Positions 8,094 to 15,007 of a stretch of 19,127 nt of DNA are shown in pieces (within the stretch, counting starts at the first letter, position 1; each line of letters begins with the position of its first letter). A program made the position numbers and the translations under genes. The stretch covers positions 1 through 19,127 of the forward strand of contig CAAEOE010000036.1 of assembly GCA_900757505.1 (NCBI GenBank), in the 5' to 3' direction. This DNA comes from an uncultured Collinsella sp. GTDB lineage: Bacteria > Actinomycetota > Coriobacteriia > Coriobacteriales > Coriobacteriaceae. The notes under the pieces are model-generated. The model saw nothing but the letters and a program-made list of their open reading frames with translations. It did no database searches and was not told the DNA's origin.

Positions 8094-8114
8094 GCAGGTA
8101 TGTTCACGGCTCCG
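8079..8114 (+). promoter_or_regulatory. Hairpin around the stop codon of the leader ORF
   Basis: A perfect 8-bp stem (CGGAGCCG with CGGCTCCG) and an inner CATA/TATG pairing. No T run follows, so it is not a conventional terminator. Confidence 0.5.
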
Positions 8115-8153
8115 GGAGAGACGACGCACAACTAAATAATCGACCGCAAAGCA

Positions 8154-8249
8154 GGTTCCCCAAAATTCCGGGTTTAGGCACGGCTGGGTTTTCGCCGCCC
8201 ACCGTGCAGCAATACCGTAGTTATCCGTATTTGGTTCGAGAGGGGAACC
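8154..8249 (+). ncRNA. Candidate cis-regulatory RNA (riboswitch-like three-way junction) covering the ribosome site
   Basis: Perfect 8-bp pairing of GGTTCCCC (8154-8161) with GGGGAACC (8242-8249) closes a junction. Inside it are a hairpin of GCACGG (8178-8183) with CCGTGC (8202-8207), extended by GGG/CCC, and another of AATAC (8211-8215) with GTATT (8227-8231). The closing stem includes the ribosome site of the next gene. GGTTC at 8233-8237 can instead pair locally with GAACC (8245-8249), leaving GAGAGGG in a loop, so two mutually exclusive states are possible. It matches no riboswitch class I can name; this is a reading by eye. Confidence 0.45.
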
Positions 8250-8252
8250 GTC

Positions 8253-9536
8253 ATGGCTGAAGAATTCGATTTCCATCCGATGTGGGAGAGCCTCGGCATG
8301 AATCTTGCCGATCACGACATGCTGCTGGGCGCTGTGGGCCAGATGTACGGCGATATGTTCCTGACGCAGAACAATCGCCCCAAGTCCACGTCCTACCTGG
8401 ATTTTGTCGCCACCAACATCCACAGCGGTCGTATTAAGGAGATGCTCGACAAGAAGGAGGCCGGCGAGGCCACCAAGATCGTCGGTTCGTTCTGTGTGTA
8501 CGTGCCCGAGGAGATCGTGCTTGCCTGCGATGGTATCCCCGTTGGCCTGTGCTCGGGTGCCGACTGGGCGACCGACAAGGTCGAGGAGCATCTGCCGCGC
8601 AACACCTGCCCGCTCATCAAGAGCTTTGCCGGCTTTAAGCTGGGCGAGGTCTGCCCCTACATTGAGTCAAGTGATCTGGTGGTGGGCGAGAACACCTGCG
8701 ATGGCAAGAAGAAGGCCTACGAGTTCTTTGCCACGCAAAAGAACATGTACGTCATGGATATTCCCAACGTGCATGACGAGTCGACGCTCGTGACCTGGAA
8801 GGCCGAGGTTAAAAAGCTTGCCGCCAAGATTGAGGAAGAGTGCGGCGTCAAGATTACGCCCGAGCGCCTGAAGGCTGCCATCCACGCCGTCAACGAGAAG
8901 CGTCGCGCCCTGCAGCGCCTCGCTGCCGCGCGCGCTGCCGACCCGGCGCCCATCAGCGGTCTCGATAGCCTGCTGACCGTGCAGGCCGCCTTTATGGATG
9001 ACACGCCGCGTCTGACCGGAGCCATCAACGAGATGGCGGCTGAGTGCGAGCAGCGTGTCGAGGCCGGCGAGGGCGTGGCGCCCAAGGGGACCAAGCGCAT
9101 CCTGTACACCGGCACGCCCATGGCCGTGCCCAACTGGAAGCTGTTCAACCTCATCGAGAAGGCCGGCGGCGTCGTGGTGGGCGAGGAGTCCTGCACGGGC
9201 TCGCGCTACTACAAGGACCTGGTCGACGAGTCCGGCGAGACGGTCGACGAGATGCTCGATGCCATCGCCGAGCGCTACTTTAAGATCAACTGCGCCGTCT
9301 TTACGCCCAACGACCAGCGTATGAAGGACATTGTCCAGATGGCCAAGGACCTGCATGTCGACGGCATCGTCGACGTGGCCCTGCAGTTCTGCACGCTCTA
9401 CGAGATGGAGTCGTTTGCCGTGGAGAAGGCCGCCGAGGAGGCGGGCATCCCGTTTATGCACATCACGACCGACTACGCCGGTGAGGACGCTGGCCAACTG
9501 CAAACCAGGATCGAGGCTTTCTTGGAAACCATTTAG
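8253..9536 (+). CDS. 2-hydroxyacyl-CoA dehydratase / double-cubane cluster family protein, copy 1
   Basis: A 427-residue protein of the HgdB/BcrC/YjiM superfamily. Known members carry iron-sulfur clusters and receive very low-potential electrons from an ATP-driven activase; some dehydrate 2-hydroxyacyl-CoA, and double-cubane proteins reduce small molecules. Seen: NTCPLIKS at 117-124, EVCPY at 132-136, the hallmark ENTCDGKKK at 146-154, then EESCTG (C314), INCAVFTPN (C347) and LQFC (C380). Compared with copy 2 it has a longer N-terminus (about 40 residues) and lacks two of the second copy's cysteines, having TGTP where copy 2 has TGCP. The start is preceded by GAGAGGGG at good spacing. The substrate cannot be read from the sequence. 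Confidence 0.88.
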   Translation: MAEEFDFHPMWESLGMNLADHDMLLGAVGQMYGDMFLTQNNRPKSTSYLDFVATNIHSGRIKEMLDKKEAGEATKIVGSFCVYVPEEIVLACDGIPVGLCSGADWATDKVEEHLPRNTCPLIKSFAGFKLGEVCPYIESSDLVVGENTCDGKKKAYEFFATQKNMYVMDIPNVHDESTLVTWKAEVKKLAAKIEEECGVKITPERLKAAIHAVNEKRRALQRLAAARAADPAPISGLDSLLTVQAAFMDDTPRLTGAINEMAAECEQRVEAGEGVAPKGTKRILYTGTPMAVPNWKLFNLIEKAGGVVVGEESCTGSRYYKDLVDESGETVDEMLDAIAERYFKINCAVFTPNDQRMKDIVQMAKDLHVDGIVDVALQFCTLYEMESFAVEKAAEEAGIPFMHITTDYAGEDAGQLQTRIEAFLETI

Positions 9537-9552
9537 GGCTATCCGTCTCGGC

Positions 9553-9652
9553 GGCTTCCCCAGGCACCCGATCTTGCCGTTCTAACTGTCGCTTGCGTAC
9601 CAAAGTACGCGGCGCTCCTCTTTCACGGCAACCTCGAGCACCTGGGAAAGCC
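9553..9652 (+). repeat. Long hairpin repeat, copy 1
   Basis: An imperfect ~100-base inverted repeat between the two double-cubane genes: outer stem 9553-9564 with 9641-9652 (one mismatch), a middle TTGCCGT/ACGGCAA pairing, and an inner GCGTAC/GTACGC stem with a CAAA loop. It is homologous to the element at 10849-10957. Confidence 0.85.
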
Positions 9653-9690
9653 GTTTCCTTGGTTGGTTAAAAGGTTTGTTAAGGAGCTAT

Positions 9691-10854
9691 ATGTCGGAAT
9701 ATATTGAGCGGCCGTTGCCGTCCACGTTTGAGGAGTTCAACGAACAGCGCAAGGCGTCGTTTATTCGCGTCAAGGATTACAAGCAGGCCGGTAATCGCCT
9801 AGTCGGCTTTTTGTGCAGCTATACGCCGCTCGAGATTATCGATGCCGCGGGGGCTGCGAGCGTGGCGCTGTGTGGCACGTCCGACGAGGTGATTCCCGAG
9901 GCCGAGAAGGTGCTACCGGCAAACCTCTGCCCACTCATCAAGTCGACGTACGGTTTTGCCTATTCGCAAAAGTGCCCGTTTACGTACTTTAGCGACATGA
10001 TCATCGGCGAGACCACCTGCGACGGCAAGAAGAAGATGTACGAGCTACTCAACGAGCTCAAGCGCACGCACATTCTGCATCTTCCGCAGGGTCGCGATCG
10101 CGCCTACGAGCGTGAAGGCTGGTACGAGGAGTGCCGCCTGCTCAAGGAGGAGCTCGAGAACTTCTACGGTATTACGATCACCGATGACGACCTGCGCGCT
10201 GCCGTCCGTCGTCGCAACCGTCTGCGTGCGGCGCAGCTCGAGATGTTTGCGCTTCAGGCCAACCAGCCTGCGGCCATGAGCGGCGTCGACCTGATGAGCA
10301 CCATGTTTGCCGGCACGTTCAGCTTTGATATCGAGGCCTATACGCAGCAGCTGGAGCAAAAGGTCGCCAAGCTGCGCGAGGCCTACGACGCGGGCGAGCG
10401 CCCGGTTGCGGCGGATGCCAAGCGCATTCTGATTACCGGCTGCCCGGTGGGTGGCGTGATCAATAAGATCGGTCGCACCATCGAGTCCAACGGCGGTGTG
10501 GTCGTGTGCATGGACGACTGCTCGGGCGAGCGCACGGCAGCCATGATGATCGATCCGGAGGCTCCCGACATCCTGCGCGCCATCGCCGACCGCTACCTGG
10601 ATATCAACTGCTCGGTCATGACGCCCAACAACGGTCGTATGGAAAACACGCTGGCCATGTGCGAGAAGTATCATGTCGATGGCGTAGTGGAGAGCGTGCT
10701 CCAGGCGTGCCACACCTTCAACGTTGAGAGTGCGCGCATGCAGGAGGCCGTCGAGGGTGCGGATATTCCGTACATGAAGATTGAGACCGACTACAGCAAC
10801 GGCGACATGGGCCAGATCGAGACCCGCATCGCCGCCTTCATCGAAACCCTCTAG
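9691..10854 (+). CDS. Double-cubane cluster / 2-hydroxyacyl-CoA dehydratase family protein (YjiM-like), copy 2
   Basis: A 387-residue paralogue of the preceding gene, closely resembling E. coli YjiM as I remember it. Seen: LVGFLCSYTPLEI near residue 37, ANLCPLIKSTYGFA at 77-90, KCPF, ETTCDGKKKMYE at 107-118, TGCPVGG (C251), MDDCSGE (C277), INCSVMTPN (C307), LQACHTFNVES (C340) and a C-terminal IETDYSNGDMGQIETRIAAF. All cysteines expected for cluster binding in this family appear present. The ATG at 9691 has AAGGAG just upstream; the in-frame TTG at 9676 lies before that site and is rejected. Two homologous subunits plus an activase downstream would fit a heterodimer or two alternative enzymes. 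Confidence 0.9.
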   Translation: MSEYIERPLPSTFEEFNEQRKASFIRVKDYKQAGNRLVGFLCSYTPLEIIDAAGAASVALCGTSDEVIPEAEKVLPANLCPLIKSTYGFAYSQKCPFTYFSDMIIGETTCDGKKKMYELLNELKRTHILHLPQGRDRAYEREGWYEECRLLKEELENFYGITITDDDLRAAVRRRNRLRAAQLEMFALQANQPAAMSGVDLMSTMFAGTFSFDIEAYTQQLEQKVAKLREAYDAGERPVAADAKRILITGCPVGGVINKIGRTIESNGGVVVCMDDCSGERTAAMMIDPEAPDILRAIADRYLDINCSVMTPNNGRMENTLAMCEKYHVDGVVESVLQACHTFNVESARMQEAVEGADIPYMKIETDYSNGDMGQIETRIAAFIETL

Positions 10855-10957
10855 CTTCCTCAGGCACCGGATCTTGCCCCTCAAACCGTCGCTTGCGTAC
10901 CCAAAGTACGCTGCGCTCCTCTTTCGGGGCAATCTTCGGCACCTGAGAAACCTAGAG
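10849..10957 (+). repeat. Long hairpin repeat, copy 2
   Basis: Homologous to the element at 9553-9652. Pairings: CTCTAG (10849-10854, containing the stop codon of the preceding gene) with CTAGAG (10952-10957), CTCAGG with CCTGAG, TTGCCCC with GGGGCAA, and GCGTAC with GTACGC. Several base pairs differ from copy 1 on both sides at once, preserving the stem. Confidence 0.85.
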
Positions 10958-11009
10958 CTAAGGCGCCTGAACGCGCCGCTACCTTTGATGTTTAGATTGG
11001 AAGAGAGCC

Positions 11010-11774
11010 ATGATAGGGATCGGGATCGATATCGGGTCTACGGCGGCTAAGGCTGCTGTGGTCGACGGGGAGGGTTCGGTGGCGTGGACGTGCGTACAGC
11101 CAACCGGGTTCTCCTCGGTCGATGCGGCCGAGCGGCTGCGCGAGGCACTGGTAGCGGCCGGCTATGACGTGACAGCCGACGACGTGCGCGTGATCGCGAC
11201 TGGCTACGGCCGTGTCGCCGTGCCCTATGCGCACAAGGTCGTGACTGAGATCACCTGTCACGGCACCGGTGCCGTGCGCCTGTTTGGCGACCACGGCACC
11301 GTGATCGACGTGGGCGGTCAGGACACCAAGGTCATCCAACTTAAGGGTGGCCGCGTGGCCAAGTTTGCCATGAACGACAAGTGCGCCGCCGGTACGGGGC
11401 GCTTTTTGGAGATCATGGCCGATCGCCTGGGCATTTCCCAGCAGCAGATGGCCGACCTGGCGCGTACCGGCGAGCCCACCAAGATCAGCAGCATGTGCAC
11501 GGTGTTTGCCGAAAGCGAGGTCATCAGCCTGATCGGTCGCGGTGAGCCGCGCGAGAACATCGCCCGCGGTGTGATTGAGAGTGTCGTGTCGCGCGTGGCG
11601 ACCATGGCCGGGCAGGCCGCGGGCGCCCCGTACTACCTGACCGGCGGCCTGTGCGAGAACGCCTTCGTGGTGGAGCGGTTGGGCGAGCTACTGGGGTCGC
11701 CGGTGACCACCTCGCCCCAGGCTCGCTTTGCCGGAGCGATCGGCGCGGCTGTCCGCGCCTCCGCCTTGGCCTAG
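11010..11774 (+). CDS. ATP-dependent activase of the 2-hydroxyacyl-CoA dehydratase/double-cubane family (YjiL/HgdC-like)
   Basis: A 254-residue ASKHA-fold ATPase that holds a [4Fe-4S] cluster between two subunits and injects low-potential electrons into its partner protein on ATP hydrolysis. Seen: phosphate-binding DIGSTAAK at residues 7-14 and DVGGQDTK at 100-107, cluster cysteines in NDKCAAGTGRF (C125) and SMCTVFAESE (C163), and a C-terminal TGG and FAGAIGAA. The length is normal for this class. The ATG at 11010 has a GGAAGAGAG stretch upstream. Its neighbours are the two presumed partners upstream and the glycosyltransferase 14 bases downstream. Confidence 0.94.
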   Translation: MIGIGIDIGSTAAKAAVVDGEGSVAWTCVQPTGFSSVDAAERLREALVAAGYDVTADDVRVIATGYGRVAVPYAHKVVTEITCHGTGAVRLFGDHGTVIDVGGQDTKVIQLKGGRVAKFAMNDKCAAGTGRFLEIMADRLGISQQQMADLARTGEPTKISSMCTVFAESEVISLIGRGEPRENIARGVIESVVSRVATMAGQAAGAPYYLTGGLCENAFVVERLGELLGSPVTTSPQARFAGAIGAAVRASALA

Positions 11775-11788
11775 GGGTGTACCGCGAC

Positions 11789-13006
11789 ATGCGCATCCTC
11801 AACATCTCGGCCCAAAAACCAGATAGCACCGGCAGCGGCACCTACCTTGCCGCGCTTGTGCGCGAGCAGATCGAGACGGGGCATCGCGCCGCCGTGCTTT
11901 GCGGCGCGGCACCGGGTGATACCCAAGGCGAGCTGGACCGGCGTGCTACCGTGTTTACCGTGCCGTTCGAGTCGCCCGAGCTGCCGTTTCCCATCTGCGG
12001 TATGTCCGATGTCATGCCCTATCCCTCCACACGCTATCGTGACCTGACGCCTTCGATGCTCAAGGCATTTGAGCGGGCATTTGCTGCTGCAATCGATCGG
12101 GCTGTGGCTGAGTTTCGGCCCGATCTGGTGCTCTGCCATCACCTGTATCTGGTGACCGCATTGGCGCGCGAGTGCGTCCGGGGCGTGCCGGTTGTTGCCG
12201 TGTGCCATTCGACCGACCTGCGCCAGCTGCGTCTGCATGCGCTCGAGCGCGATCGCATCGTAAGTGCGGTTCGTCGGCTCGATGCCGTCTTTGCGCTCCA
12301 TGCTGAGCAGGCTGAGCAGATTGGCCTGGTGTGCGGCGTCGATGCCGATTGCATCCACGTGATTGGGACGGGCTACGACCATCGCGTCTTCTGCCGCGAC
12401 GCAAGTGTGGCGAGGCAGCCGGGATCGCTTGTGTACGTGGGCAAGATTTGCTTTAAAAAGGGCGTCGAGTCGCTGGTTCGAGCTGTGTCATTGCCGATTG
12501 ACGATGACGTCCGCCCATCTGGCTTGGTACTTGTGGGCGGCCGCGGGGACGATGCCGAGTACGCGCGTATCGAGCGCTTGACCGCGGCCTCGGATGTGCC
12601 GGTGACGCTGGCGGGGCGCCTGGATAGCGATGAACTCGTGCGTGCCTACCGCAGTTCCGACGTCTTTGTGCTGCCTTCGTTTTACGAGGGTCTACCGCTC
12701 GTGACGATCGAGGCCCTCGCGTGCGGCTGCAAAGTTGTGGCGACCGATTTGCCCGGCGTTCGTCCCTGGATGGAGGCGATGCTTCCCGGTGCTCCCGTGA
12801 CGTGGGTGGCGTCGCCGCGTATGACGGATGTCGACACGCCCGTGGCGGCCGACCTTCCGTTGTTTGAGCGCGCACTGGCAGATGCTATCGCGCAGGCGCT
12901 TGCGGCTCCGCCTTCGACGTTCGAGCCGTCGGCGGTCTCTTGGGAAGCGTGCCTGGGGCGTATACTTAAAGTCGTTGATTTGTTGGAAGGGGGTTCGTAT
13001 GGCTAA
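11789..13006 (+). CDS. GT4-family glycosyltransferase overlapping selD
   Basis: A 405-residue GT-B fold glycosyltransferase. Seen: an N-terminal RILNISAQKPDSTGSGTYL with the glycine-rich acceptor-side loop, a middle YVGKICFKKGVESLV, and the nucleotide-sugar-binding EX7E motif (E300 and E308) in FYEGLPLVTIEALACG, followed by ATDLPGV. It has no signal or membrane segment. The ATG at 11789 lies 14 bases after the activase stop; the frame extends upstream only as overlap with that gene. Its end overlaps the selD start by eight bases, implying translational coupling. The donor and acceptor are unknown. Known: SenB, a glycosyltransferase, joins selenophosphate to a nucleotide sugar in selenoneine synthesis; the link to this protein is only positional. 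Confidence 0.9.
   Translation: MRILNISAQKPDSTGSGTYLAALVREQIETGHRAAVLCGAAPGDTQGELDRRATVFTVPFESPELPFPICGMSDVMPYPSTRYRDLTPSMLKAFERAFAAAIDRAVAEFRPDLVLCHHLYLVTALARECVRGVPVVAVCHSTDLRQLRLHALERDRIVSAVRRLDAVFALHAEQAEQIGLVCGVDADCIHVIGTGYDHRVFCRDASVARQPGSLVYVGKICFKKGVESLVRAVSLPIDDDVRPSGLVLVGGRGDDAEYARIERLTAASDVPVTLAGRLDSDELVRAYRSSDVFVLPSFYEGLPLVTIEALACGCKVVATDLPGVRPWMEAMLPGAPVTWVASPRMTDVDTPVAADLPLFERALADAIAQALAAPPSTFEPSAVSWEACLGRILKVVDLLEGGSYG
12940..12966 (+). promoter_or_regulatory. Weak candidate internal promoter before selD
   Basis: TTGGGA and TATACT separated by a short 15-base spacer, inside the end of the glycosyltransferase gene. It could give selD-yedF-DUF3343-csd independent expression; the spacing is suboptimal. 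Confidence 0.25.
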
Positions 13007-14048
13007 AGACACTGTGAGGCTCACGTCCATGACTGCCGCGAGCGGTTGAGCCGCTAAGTTGGCTCCCGGAGCCCTCGCCCAGGTCCTGGGCGACTTGCCC
13101 AATGTGCATAACGACAACCTGCTCGTGGGGTTCGATACCTCCGACGATGCGAGCGTCTTTCGCGTTGGCGATAACTTGGGCCTTGTGCAGTCCATCGACT
13201 TCTTCCCGCCGATGGTCGACGACCCGTTTCTGTTTGGCCAGATCGCTGCGGCCAACTCGCTGTCGGACATCTACGCCATGGGCGGGCGGCCGAGCCACGC
13301 CATGAACCTGCTCTGCATACCCAGTTGTCTGGGCGTTGAGGTTGCCGGTCAGATTCTGGCGGGCGGCGCCGACAAGTGCGTCGAGGCGGGTTGCTCCATC
13401 GCGGGCGGCCACACCATCAACGACGACGAGCCCAAGTACGGTCTGTCCGTGAGCGGTTTTGTGCCACTCGACCACGTGCTCGCCAACAGCGGCGCACGCG
13501 TGGGCGATGTTCTGCTGCTGACCAAGGCGATTGGCTCGGGCATTATCACCACGGCCATTAAGGGCGAGCTCATCGAGCAGGACGAGGCCGCAGCCGTGTT
13601 TGACTCGATGCGTACCCTCAACGAGGCCCCGATTCGTCTGGCCGAGGGACTCGAGCTTCACGGCTGCACCGATGTCACGGGCTTTGGTCTGATCGGGCAC
13701 GCGTGCGAGATGGCCGAGAGCTCGGGCGTGCAGGTTGAGCTTGCGTCGGGGGCGGTGCCGCTCTTTGACCAGGTGCTCGACATGGCGCGCCTGGGCATTA
13801 TCCCCGCGGGCTCCTACCGCAACCAGGACTTCTTTGGCCCGCGCGTGGCTGCCGACGAGGACCTGGAGCCGGGCATGCTGGATGCGCTGTACGATCCGCA
13901 GACGTCTGGTGGTCTGCTTATCGCGGCGCCCGCGAGGGATGTGGATGAGCTTGCGCGTCGCCTGCATGCCGAGGGGCGCATCGCGGCCGTTGTCGGGCGC
14001 GTGTGCGAGGCGGAGCCGGGCGGTCTTGCCGTCCGCGTTGTTCGCTAG
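12999..14048 (+). CDS. selD: Selenide, water dikinase SelD, itself a selenoprotein (UGA = Sec17)
   Basis: SelD makes selenophosphate from selenide and ATP, the selenium donor for selenocysteine, selenouridine and Se cofactors. The frame from ATG 12999 is interrupted by TGA at 13047-13049, codon 17, in the context ASG-U-AAK, exactly the catalytic Cys/Sec and following Lys20 of known SelD proteins. Beyond it the frame continues normally through GFDTSDDASVF, IDFFPPMVDDPF, AANSLSDIYAMGG, GGHTINDDEPKYG and CTDVTGFGLIGHA to a TAG at 14046, giving 349 residues. GGAAGGGGG precedes the ATG. A conventional caller would start at 13059 and lose the active site. A SECIS-like hairpin follows the TGA. Upstream it overlaps the glycosyltransferase; yedF follows 61 bases downstream. 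Confidence 0.96.
13047..13049 (+). other. Selenocysteine codon (recoded TGA) of selD
   Basis: In-frame TGA at codon 17, flanked by strongly conserved SelD sequence on both sides. The position equals the catalytic Cys17 of E. coli SelD. Confidence 0.95.
13077..13091 (+). promoter_or_regulatory. Candidate bacterial SECIS hairpin in selD
   Basis: GCCCAG pairs with CTGGGC around a GTC loop. The loop G at 13083 is 34 bases past the end of the TGA, within the range known for bacterial SECIS elements, which need a G at the start of a small apical loop. An alternative closer hairpin, GGCT-CCCGG-AGCC at 13061-13073, also exists; which one SelB reads cannot be decided by eye. Confidence 0.6.
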
Positions 14049-14071
14049 CCCGCACGTTTATGTAACTGTTT

Positions 14072-14089
14072 GCCGTTCTCTAGAACGGC
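14072..14089 (+). promoter_or_regulatory. Small hairpin between selD and yedF
   Basis: A perfect 7-bp stem (GCCGTTC/GAACGGC) with a TCTA loop, followed by TCTTTCG. The T run is poor, so it is more likely an mRNA-processing or attenuating structure than a full terminator. Confidence 0.4.
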
Positions 14090-14109
14090 TCTTTCGAAAG
14101 GAATTTGCT

Positions 14110-14736
14110 ATGTCTACCAAGATTGAAGTCAATGCCATGGGCGATGCCTGCCCGCTGCCCGTCGTCAAGACGCTTAAGGCGCTCAAACAGCTCGATGGCG
14201 AGGGTGCCGTGGTGACCTCGGTCGATAACGAGACCGCCGTCAAGAACATCTCCAAGATGGCGCAGGAGAAGGGCTGCACGGCCTCGGTCGAGAAGGTTTC
14301 TGACGCCGAGTGGCACGTGACCGTGGCGACCTCTGGCGCCGTTGCCGTGGCCGATCCCGAGCAGGATGGCGCTGCCTTCTGTGATGACAGCGCCGGCAAG
14401 GGCAAGCTCGTCATTTCCGTCTACACCGACTGCATGGGCCGCGGCGACGACGAGCTGGGCCACAAGCTCATGAAGGCGTTTATCTTTGCCGTGACGCAGC
14501 AGGAGGAGCTGCCCGCGACCATGCTGTTCTACAACGGCGGCGCCAAGCTCACCGTCGAGGGCTCGCCAGTGCTCGACGACCTGAAGGGCCTGGCGGAGCA
14601 GGGCGTCGAGATCCTTACCTGCGGTACCTGCCTCGACCACTATGGCATTAAAGACCAGCTCGCGGTGGGCGAGGTCACCAACATGTACGTGATCGTGGAG
14701 AAGATGGAGCAGGCTGTGCGCGTCGTGCGCCCGTAG
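14110..14736 (+). CDS. yedF: Selenium metabolism protein YedF (TusA-like plus DsrE-like domains)
   Basis: A 208-residue two-domain protein associated with selenium use. Seen: an N-terminal TusA/SirA-like domain with the signature DACPLPVVKTLK, its reactive Cys at residue 14, and a C-terminal DsrE-like domain starting LVISVYTDCMGRGDDELG, containing ATMLFYNGGAKL and ending with a CGTC pair before LDHYGI. Known: this architecture marks the YedF family that co-occurs with selD and is thought to carry or relay reduced selenium or sulfur as a persulfide or perselenide. The ATG at 14110 has AAAGGA eight bases upstream; the frame is open upstream only as a shadow of selD. The DUF3343 gene follows 19 bases later. 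Confidence 0.93.
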   Translation: MSTKIEVNAMGDACPLPVVKTLKALKQLDGEGAVVTSVDNETAVKNISKMAQEKGCTASVEKVSDAEWHVTVATSGAVAVADPEQDGAAFCDDSAGKGKLVISVYTDCMGRGDDELGHKLMKAFIFAVTQQEELPATMLFYNGGAKLTVEGSPVLDDLKGLAEQGVEILTCGTCLDHYGIKDQLAVGEVTNMYVIVEKMEQAVRVVRP

Positions 14737-14755
14737 CGTATTGGTTGGAGTTGCC

Positions 14756-15007
14756 ATGAGGGAGAAGCGCCCGGCGCTTGTCATCACGTTTCCCACCACG
14801 GCGGCCGCCATGGGGTGCGAGTCCCTGTGCATCGAGCGCGGCCTTCCCGGGCGAACGATTCCCGTGCCCGGGGAGGTCGCTGCTGGCTGCGGTTTGGCGT
14901 GGAAGGCGTTGCCTGCCGATGAGGAGCTGCTGCGCGGCGAACTCGCCGCGGCGGGCGTTCCCACCGAGGGCTATACCGTGATTGATATGTGGGAGGTCGT
15001 GCGATGA
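14756..15007 (+). CDS. DUF3343 small protein, putative Se/S carrier
   Basis: An 83-residue protein beginning MREKRPALVITFPTTAAAMG and containing VPGEVAAGCGLAWKA, where the Cys next to GL-W matches the conserved cysteine of the DUF3343 family. Known: DUF3343 proteins are annotated as putative selenium/sulfur carriers because they neighbour selD, yedF and a cysteine desulfurase; biochemical proof is lacking. GGAG lies five to six bases before the ATG. Its stop overlaps the start of the cysteine desulfurase gene (ATGA), so the two are translationally coupled, as expected if it receives sulfur or selenium from that enzyme. Confidence 0.88.
   Translation: MREKRPALVITFPTTAAAMGCESLCIERGLPGRTIPVPGEVAAGCGLAWKALPADEELLRGELAAAGVPTEGYTVIDMWEVVR

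Noticed and set aside
7914..8591. Minus-strand frame of 225 codons across the leader and the start of the first double-cubane gene
   Set aside because: It overlaps a confident plus-strand gene and the operator palindrome, and shows no recognisable protein features.
13059..14048. selD starting at the TTG 13059 as an ordinary gene
   Set aside because: This loses the conserved active-site segment that is plainly encoded upstream through the TGA; no ribosome site precedes the TTG.
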